Source: Verrucomicrobiota bacterium
GTDB lineage: Bacteria; Verrucomicrobiota; Verrucomicrobiia; Limisphaerales; PALSA-1396
NCBI GenBank assembly: GCA_016200005.1
Contig: JACQFP010000057.1
Coordinates: 1 to 59,161 of the forward strand
DNA: 59,161 nucleotides
Direction of reading: 5' to 3'
In this document: in pieces, positions 52,916-59,161 of the stretch
How the letters are laid out: every line of letters starts with the position of its first letter
How positions within the stretch are numbered: position 1 is the first letter of the stretch
The notes under the pieces: generated by a model
The model's database searches: none
Seen by the model: the letters and a program-made list of their open reading frames with translations, nothing else
What the model was told of the DNA's origin: nothing
Translations under genes and position numbers: made by a program

Positions 52916-55900
52916 CTATACATTGCCATCGAGCAGCACCTCAACGAAACCGCCGCCAACGGCGAAGTGTATCCACACGCTTGCGACAGGCAGTTTCAGT
53001 TTCTTCAGCGCCTCGCGATACAGCGCAAGTTGGCCGCTGTAAGAAACAGCTTCGGTTGGCCACTCGGAGCGCTTGCCGGGGAATGATTTGTGGTCAATGA
53101 GAATCCAGCCATTGCTTGTTTCCACCAGCATATCAATGAAGCCCTCGATGCGTTGATCCGATTCATTTGTGGTCGCAATCGGAATTTCCACGAGCACCTG
53201 TTTCGGATGAAATTGCTGTTCAAGACTGGCGCGAAACTGGTCCACCGTCTGGAGAACGTCCTCGCCTTTGAGGTGATCGCTCAATTCGTATCCGAGTAGA
53301 ATACGCTGGATGGTTTCCAGTCTTCGAGCATGGCCGGGATTGACGAACTCGGCAGCGAAAATGGCGTGCAGTGCATCTCCCAAGTCCGCTTCTTCCAGCG
53401 CACCGGAGAATGGCAAGCGCGGGCCAATCTCAATGATTCTTCCAATACGACTTCCTAGAAGTTGCGATTGACGCGATGGCGTCAACCGAGCCGACAGTTT
53501 TGGCGTCGGTGTCAACGGAGCAGGAAACCAAGCGTAAGTTGAATCCATCTTGGCTGATGCGATTTCAGCGGGAGGCGTCAGTTGCAGGGTTTGCAAGCTG
53601 AGTGTCGTCTTGTCAGGCAAGACGAGTTGGTCTCTACCCGGTTGCAACCACTGAGCTTGCAGTCCTTCCAGCCACGGCGCGGGCTGGTCTTTCTCTCGGA
53701 CAAGCACCAACAAATCGCGTGCTCGGGTCAAACCCACATAGAGCAACCGGAGTTCTTCCTCCACCGCTTTGCGCAAAGCGGCGAGGCCGATGTCGCCAGC
53801 TTCCACGTTCGTATGCAGCGGGATTCCGGTTTCTTGCTGGCCGAAGGGCCACGGCCAAAATCGGAGACGACGATTTGCCAGCGGCTGATTGAGGTCGAAT
53901 GATTTTGTCGGGTCAGCCGGTATTACGGTGACTTCCCACAGGCGAGGCCGAGGCTCGGTATTCAGGTCGGTGCAGATGACGATGGGCCATTCAAGCCCTT
54001 TGGCCTGATGGTAGGTGCTTACGAAGATGGCATTGACCTGCGCATCCGTTGCCTTCAAATCCGCTTCCGAATCAGCGAGGAAGTCGCACCAATTTAGAAA
54101 GCTGGCGATGGTGGCCGGAGTATGATTCTTCGCCGCTGCCTGCTCGTATTTCACCGCGATGGCGCGTAGCGATTCCAGATTGGCACGGCGTTGGGATGCT
54201 CGTGTTACGGTAGAACCCCAAGCGGACACGGTCGCGAATACACCACCATCATGCAGGGCGACATCCAGCGCCTCGCTGGGTGAGAGCACATTCAACCGGG
54301 CGCGGGCCTGCTCCAAGGCCACAATCGCGGGATGAACAAAATCTCCTTCAAGTCCCCAGCGGTCACTCCTGATTCGCTCAGTCTCCTGTCGCGCCTTTGC
54401 GACATATTTCAGGCGGCTCTCGAGCCATTCCTCCGGTTGCTGGGCCGCTTCCAACGCAACGATTTCTGCCGATGCGAGCGAGTCGGTTGGGTCTGCCAGC
54501 CGTCGAAGACAAGCCAAAGCGAGCCTGGCTTCAGGCGTGGCCAGCAAACCACTTTGAGACAACGTGACCGTATATCCGCGTTGCGTCAGCTTCGCGGCGA
54601 TTGTTGCAGCGGCCAGATTGGTGCGGCACAACACCGCCATGTCGCGTGGCTCTATCGGGCGGAGGCGTTCACGATTCAGTCGGTCTTGAACAACTAATTT
54701 GTCTCCGCGACTGAGCAATTGAACGATCCCGTCGGCAAGTGTGATAGCGCGCTGGTCGTTGGTGAGTTTTTTCAGCGCACCATTACCCTTATTGAATTGA
54801 CTCCCAACCTTCCTGACTTGTTCAACGACTGCCTTGATTAAGTCGGGGTCACTGTTGCGAAACCCGTAGATGGCCTGCTTTACGTCACCCACCCAGACAG
54901 TCTCGCGGGCGAGCGTGGCCAATTGCATGAATAAGGCGAGTTGGAGGGGGCTGGTATCCTGGAACTCATCCACAACGAGCAGATCCAATTCGTGGCTGAG
55001 AGTATCGCGCACCTGTGCTTGGTCGCGCAGTAATTGAAACGCCCGTTGCTCAAGGTCGGAGAAATCCAGCAGGCCACGCTCTTCTTTGAGGCGTTGGAAC
55101 TCTGTCAAAGAAAGCTGCGCCACGGAAAATAGCAGCATTGTGTAATCCCGGATGTGCTCGTGAAGCTGCGGGTGAGTCTCGACGCGATTTGCCAACGCCG
55201 TAACCGCAGCGGCATCAGCCTGACTTTTCTTGCCTGGCTGCTTTTTGCTTAGCTTGATCCAATCACTCCACGGCAACCGATGCGCTTCGAGCGCCCTCAA
55301 AGCATCTTGGAGCAGTTCCAAATAGTCCGCGGCGACCCCGGTTTCGTCTCCATTCTTGGAGATGCGATCCATAGCCGATGTGATGGCCGCAGCCAACTGG
55401 TCGTCAAGGTTGTCAGTCGTAGGAGCAGGCAGAAACGCCAGCAGTTCGTCAATACTTTGCCGCCCCATGTCTGCCAACGAAACTGGTGGGAAGTCGTTGG
55501 CGCGTGCTGCGTCAAGCAACGCTCGCACTTGTCGCTTCCAAAAGTATTCAAAGGTTCGGGAGTCCTTCTGTCCGAGAATATCAGCAAGGCGTTGTAGCCG
55601 ATTAAGTGTGCCGAAGTCCACTGCGGTCTCAATGGCTTGAATCAGCAGCGAGGCGGCATCATCTTCTGCGAGGATTTCAATGCGGGGCGAAATGCCGGCC
55701 TCAAATGCAAAGCGTTCCAGCAATTGACCGCAAACGCCGTGAACTGTCCCCATCAGGCTCTCGTGCAATCGCTCCGCTAATGGAGGGTGCCCGGAGTTGT
55801 AGAGACGCCGTCGCACGCGCTCGCGCAGTTCCTGCGCCGCTTTGACCGTGTAGGTGGTTGCGATCAACCCGCCCGGGCGGCACAATCCTTTCGAGAGCCG

Positions 55901-55978
55901 GTCCTCAATAACCTCCGTGATACGGTGGGTTTTGCCGCTGCCGGCGCTGGCGCTGATGAACGTGATATTCGTTTTCAC
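52916..55978 (-). CDS. addA: AddA-like UvrD helicase-nuclease
   Basis: 1020 aa. SF1A helicase: Walker A SASAGSGKTHRITEV (residues 9-23), Walker B LLVVDEFQDTSPLQLAL, motif III WVGDVKQAIYGFRNSDP, VSTYHQAKGLEWPIVI and motif VI RLLYVGLTRARDLLVLV. C-terminal RecB-type nuclease with GDALHAIFAAEF, GFIDMLVETSNGWILIDHKS and YSGQLALYREAL (His, Asp, D-x-K and Gln/Tyr motifs intact). It starts with GTG at 55978, overlapping the addB stop by 4 nt. AddAB resects double-strand ends and degrades foreign DNA. Somewhat shorter than typical AddA (about 1150-1230). Confidence 0.87.
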   Translation of the reverse strand: MKTNITFISASAGSGKTHRITEVIEDRLSKGLCRPGGLIATTYTVKAAQELRERVRRRLYNSGHPPLAERLHESLMGTVHGVCGQLLERFAFEAGISPRIEILAEDDAASLLIQAIETAVDFGTLNRLQRLADILGQKDSRTFEYFWKRQVRALLDAARANDFPPVSLADMGRQSIDELLAFLPAPTTDNLDDQLAAAITSAMDRISKNGDETGVAADYLELLQDALRALEAHRLPWSDWIKLSKKQPGKKSQADAAAVTALANRVETHPQLHEHIRDYTMLLFSVAQLSLTEFQRLKEERGLLDFSDLEQRAFQLLRDQAQVRDTLSHELDLLVVDEFQDTSPLQLALFMQLATLARETVWVGDVKQAIYGFRNSDPDLIKAVVEQVRKVGSQFNKGNGALKKLTNDQRAITLADGIVQLLSRGDKLVVQDRLNRERLRPIEPRDMAVLCRTNLAAATIAAKLTQRGYTVTLSQSGLLATPEARLALACLRRLADPTDSLASAEIVALEAAQQPEEWLESRLKYVAKARQETERIRSDRWGLEGDFVHPAIVALEQARARLNVLSPSEALDVALHDGGVFATVSAWGSTVTRASQRRANLESLRAIAVKYEQAAAKNHTPATIASFLNWCDFLADSEADLKATDAQVNAIFVSTYHQAKGLEWPIVICTDLNTEPRPRLWEVTVIPADPTKSFDLNQPLANRRLRFWPWPFGQQETGIPLHTNVEAGDIGLAALRKAVEEELRLLYVGLTRARDLLVLVREKDQPAPWLEGLQAQWLQPGRDQLVLPDKTTLSLQTLQLTPPAEIASAKMDSTYAWFPAPLTPTPKLSARLTPSRQSQLLGSRIGRIIEIGPRLPFSGALEEADLGDALHAIFAAEFVNPGHARRLETIQRILLGYELSDHLKGEDVLQTVDQFRASLEQQFHPKQVLVEIPIATTNESDQRIEGFIDMLVETSNGWILIDHKSFPGKRSEWPTEAVSYSGQLALYREALKKLKLPVASVWIHFAVGGGFVEVLLDGNV

Positions 55979-58725
55979 GCGTCCGCCCTCCAGCCGGTCA
56001 AGGCATCAAAGTCGTTATACCTGGCATGGTCTTCGTTGGAAGCCCAATGGGGGAGCGGCGGAGTTGAATCAGGAGCTTCATCAGGACTTTCAGACGCATC
56101 TAGGCCAACCGTTGTGAGTTCAATCCAACCCTCATCGAGTTGTTGCCGCCGCCACCGCCAGACATGCTCGAAATCAGTCCAGCACTGGTGAAGCTCGCCT
56201 GGTGGGAACTTGGATGTGACAACTTTCGCCTCCGGGCAAAATGTTTTCGCAGTCGCGATAAGCCGTCGCCGCCGAAGCAGGAAGAACGCGCTTGCGGGCC
56301 AATCCTTCTGCCCCTGACCGCGCAAAACATGACCATAAATTGCCAGTTGCAACGGGCGGTTTTCTTGAAGTTCCTTTTCCCGAACTTTCCTTCCGCCAAA
56401 TTTCAAATCCACCACCGCAATACCGTCCTGCTGGTTTCGCACCAGCAAATCAATGATGCCGCTTATCTGCCCTCCGGCAAATGAGACCGGTTGCAGCGTT
56501 TCATTCGCGCGGGCTTCCACCACTTTTGCCTGGCGCAACTGAAATAAGAGTTGCCACATAGCCTGCCTTCCCAATTCCAGCAGCCCCAGAGCGTCGGCAC
56601 GCTTTCCCGGAAGCAGCAGGTTTGCGCCTTCTTGTTCGAGCAGTGGCGGCCATACTCCTTCCAGCCACGAATCTAATTCTGACTGCGAGCATGTTTGCCA
56701 GTTGATTGAATTTCCCGCGACCAGTAAGAGATCGAGCATACGATGAAGCAGCGTGCCTTCCTGCCGGTAATCGGCTTGCAGGCGCAAACTGGCAACTGGT
56801 CCAGCTTTCAACCCGGCCTTGTATTGCAGCACCCACGCGCTTGGGTCGTAAATAAATTTCTCGGCACTCGAATATGACTCCACCTCCCGAGGTTGAAGAT
56901 GCTCGGAAGTGTTCGTTTTCCACCAGCGACTCAACGCCGGCAGCGGACGATGGTTCACCTGCACAAAATGCCACGGCGCGGCGGCCTTGCCGGTAGAAAT
57001 CAAGTGATCCAAATCAACGACCGGTAACGGCTTGCTCTCCTTATCAAGAAGTGAAACCAATCGAGTTAATAGAGGATGGTGGGCGACTGGTTCTCCGGCA
57101 CGTTCGCGAGGATAAACCAGAATCAGTTGCTTCTTAGCTGACAAGATTGGGCGAAGCCATCGCTCAGTTTCCATGACAGCCAAGGTTTCTGGCGTGGGAA
57201 ACTCGACGCCGTGTGCTCGCAGTTGCTCCAGTTCTTGAGTTGTCCACGGCAATCTGGCCGGTGGAAGCGGCTCGCTGAAATTCCACCACACCACATTGTC
57301 CACCGGCTCATTGACAGCACTTGGATGCGCCACACGGTGAATGTGGCCGAGTTCTTCCATTGCAGACCCGCCCGGCCAGCCCGTTCCGCTGACTTGATGC
57401 AATAAGCGCTCCAACTGACTTCGAGCGATGGTGGGTTGTGATTGGAGCAGTTCAGCCATTTCGGAACTGAGTGAGGCGAGCGCTCGAAATTGATGCACCT
57501 CGATTATCGAAACGCCGTCAGCAACCGACTGGAGCGCGGCCAAACGGGCCACTCGCACACAGCATTCCGAAAGTTTTGGGCCACTTGCTCCTGCCTTGGC
57601 ATCAAACTCGGCGACGAGCAGCCAGTCTTTCAAGTCCTGGTCGATTCGCTCCGTAGCGGCCTGCTTCTCAACCGCACTGAGTGTGCCAAAATTTTCGATA
57701 CTCTCCTTGGTGGCCGCAATTGCCGCCTTCCACTGCGGCCCTCCGACACCAGGACAATCCGCAATGACGTTCGCCAGTTTGAATCGCAGCACGCCAGCGA
57801 CCGGACAGGCAGGATGTGCGAGAAATTCGAGCAGGGCGCGGGGATTAACAGGTTTCCAATAAAGTCGCAATGCAAGCAACAGCACCTGCGGGATTGGGCG
57901 CGCGGTCGAACCGGGCTGGAATCCCACCGTCGGTTCATCCAGCGACGAAAGCGCTTGCTCCAAAGGCGAGGCGCTTTCTGCTGCAACAATCGTGACCTCC
58001 ACGTTTGACACTTGCCGAAGATGCTGAAGCAATTGTGCTGTGCCGTATGCAAGCGTGATTTCGGAGAACGCAGTGACGCACAAAATTGACCGGTCTCCGT
58101 TCAATTTGAGTCGTTGCGTGGGATTATCTTTCCGTAACAACGACTGGATGCGACCAAGGTCAGTGGTTTCACCAGTGAGATTAGCCTCTGGATTAAAAGC
58201 AGCCGGTTCGTAACGCGCTCCAAGCTTTGCACAAATCAGCCGCCAGAGTTTCGGCAGGTGACTCGGCGAGTTGCGCACAGCTAACCAATCGAGATTGGGA
58301 GAGCGGGAGTTGAGTTCAAGCAGAACGGAACGAAGCCGGTCTGACGTGCCGGGCGAAAGGCGTTTCCCAGTCCGTGCTTCCACGGCAACTATGTCTTGAA
58401 TCCTTATCGTGTCGTCGGCTGATGCCAATCCATCCCATCCAACTTCGATCAAGTCATCCCGCCATTTCAGCAAGGTTTCTGCGACGGCGTAGGAGTCTCG
58501 CCTGAAAGATTCGCTGAAAAACATCGGGCGCTCGGTCACAAGTTCTTCAAGAATTTGCCGAAATTGAAATACTCGAAGCGCAGAGCTGGTTGCCTTTGCC
58601 TTTAGTCCCAACCGTGTTTCAAGAAACTGGAGGAGACCCAACGGTCCGTACATGGGCATAGCCAATGTCTGCTTCGGGAGAAGCGAGGCATACCCATCAA
58701 GGCACAGGCCAAAGCCAACTTTCAT
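55975..58725 (-). CDS. addB: AddB-like nuclease subunit
   Basis: 916 aa from ATG 58725, preceded by a perfect AAAGGAG six bases upstream. The frame is open further upstream through the CRISPR repeats, but that stretch is repeat translation and is excluded. The N-terminal two thirds have no Walker A (GLCLDGYASLLP at the start) as in the inactivated helicase half of AddB. The C-terminal nuclease shows SGIIDLLVRNQQDGIAVVDL then KFGG and PLQLAIYGHVL, the D ... D-x-K ... Q-x3-Y pattern near residues 755-800. I do not see the four-cysteine iron-sulfur cluster of Bacillus AddB. First gene of the operon; the CRISPR array begins 107 bp upstream of its start codon. Confidence 0.83.
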   Translation of the reverse strand: MKVGFGLCLDGYASLLPKQTLAMPMYGPLGLLQFLETRLGLKAKATSSALRVFQFRQILEELVTERPMFFSESFRRDSYAVAETLLKWRDDLIEVGWDGLASADDTIRIQDIVAVEARTGKRLSPGTSDRLRSVLLELNSRSPNLDWLAVRNSPSHLPKLWRLICAKLGARYEPAAFNPEANLTGETTDLGRIQSLLRKDNPTQRLKLNGDRSILCVTAFSEITLAYGTAQLLQHLRQVSNVEVTIVAAESASPLEQALSSLDEPTVGFQPGSTARPIPQVLLLALRLYWKPVNPRALLEFLAHPACPVAGVLRFKLANVIADCPGVGGPQWKAAIAATKESIENFGTLSAVEKQAATERIDQDLKDWLLVAEFDAKAGASGPKLSECCVRVARLAALQSVADGVSIIEVHQFRALASLSSEMAELLQSQPTIARSQLERLLHQVSGTGWPGGSAMEELGHIHRVAHPSAVNEPVDNVVWWNFSEPLPPARLPWTTQELEQLRAHGVEFPTPETLAVMETERWLRPILSAKKQLILVYPRERAGEPVAHHPLLTRLVSLLDKESKPLPVVDLDHLISTGKAAAPWHFVQVNHRPLPALSRWWKTNTSEHLQPREVESYSSAEKFIYDPSAWVLQYKAGLKAGPVASLRLQADYRQEGTLLHRMLDLLLVAGNSINWQTCSQSELDSWLEGVWPPLLEQEGANLLLPGKRADALGLLELGRQAMWQLLFQLRQAKVVEARANETLQPVSFAGGQISGIIDLLVRNQQDGIAVVDLKFGGRKVREKELQENRPLQLAIYGHVLRGQGQKDWPASAFFLLRRRRLIATAKTFCPEAKVVTSKFPPGELHQCWTDFEHVWRWRRQQLDEGWIELTTVGLDASESPDEAPDSTPPLPHWASNEDHARYNDFDALTGWRADA

Positions 58726-58831
58726 CGTCTCCTTTGTGTAGTTGGATCGGATGAGTTCGATTGTTCTTTTGCAGGCATGTCGAAATGCTAACAAAACCGC
58801 TGAACTCGGCAACGCTTTGCGGATACGAAGT

Positions 58832-59161
58832 GCTTCAACGGGGCCGCGCCCGCGCGGGCGCGGAGTGTTGTCCAGCCGTTGTCCACGGAGAGGACGCAAT
58901 TCTCGCTTCAACGGGGCCGCGCCCGCGCGGGCGCGGAGTGCGATGGGACTGTAGATATTTGGGCAAAAGTAGATGAGCTTCAACGGGGCCGCGCCCGCGC
59001 GGGCGCGGAGTGCCGACTTGCTGCTCAAACCGCAATCCATCGAAAGCCTGCTTCAACGGGGCCGCGCCCGCGCGGGCGCGGAGTGTTCCAAGTCCGTTTA
59101 TTCCCGGCGCTCCTGACGATTGGCTTCAACGGGGCCGCGCCCGCGCGGGCGCGGAGTGCTT
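58832..59161. CRISPR. CRISPR array, five identical repeats, cut by window edge
   Basis: Exact 36-bp repeats at 58832-58867, 58905-58940, 58977-59012, 59050-59085 and 59123-59158, with unrelated spacers of 37, 36, 37 and 37 bp. The repeat starts GCTTCAACGGGG on the plus strand, contains the 20-bp perfect palindrome CCGCGCCCGCGCGGGCGCGG and ends AGTG. Read on the minus strand it ends GTTGAAGC, close to the common ATTGAAAC 3' end. Transcription to the left, toward addB, with the leader beyond the right edge is therefore more likely, but not proven. No repeat seen is degenerate and no cas gene is in view. Subtype cannot be assigned; a GC-rich hairpin repeat of this length fits type I. Confidence 0.95.

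Noticed and set aside
58726-59040. N-terminal extension of the AddB frame through the CRISPR repeats
   Set aside because: The additional 105 residues are repeat translation (ALRARAGAAPLK); the ATG at 58725 has an ideal AAAGGAG and begins the family-like sequence.

Overview
The window looks like a chromosomal segment of an environmental bacterium. The best guess is Verrucomicrobia, possibly the Limisphaerales/Pedosphaera side. That guess rests on the style of the intergenic filler, the mixed TA/NTase cassettes and the conserved hypothetical at 21297; it is inference, as there is no rRNA or marker gene here. Most genes lie on the minus strand in tightly packed, often overlapping operons.

Region 1 (about 0.4-36.2 kb, minus strand) is a large surface or exopolysaccharide locus. 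Read in the direction of transcription it starts with an RfaH/UpxY-type NusG paralogue and a GbsR/MarR-type regulator. Next come wecB (UDP-GlcNAc 2-epimerase), an asparagine-synthetase/GT9 fusion and an ABC-2 exporter permease (Wzm-like). A 7 kb interruption then precedes a YdcF-like protein, an MBOAT + SGNH acyl-transfer pair, a complete Wzt-like ATPase with a C-terminal glycan-recognition-type domain, methyltransferases, a polysaccharide deacetylase, several glycosyltransferases, two hexapeptide acyltransferases, an epimerase, an FkbM methyltransferase and a polymerase-like membrane protein. Together they would make, decorate (acetyl, methyl, deacetyl) and export a glycan.

Region 2 (21.8-28.2 kb) is a graveyard inside that locus. 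It holds three 5' fragments of wzt paralogues of different lengths, interleaved with toxin-antitoxin-type cassettes: a ParE-type pair, MntA-HepT with a frameshifted hepT, two nucleotidyltransferase pairs of which one is broken, and DUF433 with a decayed PIN-like toxin. An ~85-bp dispersed repeat occurs seven times between 20.2 and 29.9 kb. Simple-sequence filler of the same kind also sits in frame inside protein linkers.

Region 3 (36.8-59.2 kb) is a defence/mobile island. It contains a C-terminally truncated tyrosine recombinase, an AbiEi/AbiEii-type pair, and a 560-nt non-coding stretch with two nested inverted-repeat structures and a terminator. A plus-strand operon follows: PLD-helicase, Eco57I-type methyltransferase, DprA/SLOG-like protein, then a zinc-ribbon protein. 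Next are a 60-aa mini-resolvase, a large serine recombinase and two ParB/RepB-like proteins. Converging on these from the right is a minus-strand operon of AddB-like and AddA-like helicase-nucleases plus a GIY-YIG/EVE-type fusion. It abuts a CRISPR array (five identical 36-nt repeats visible) that runs off the right edge. No cas gene is in the window. The linkage of the array to the AddAB-like operon and the putative structured RNA in front of the helicase/methyltransferase operon are the two observations most worth following.
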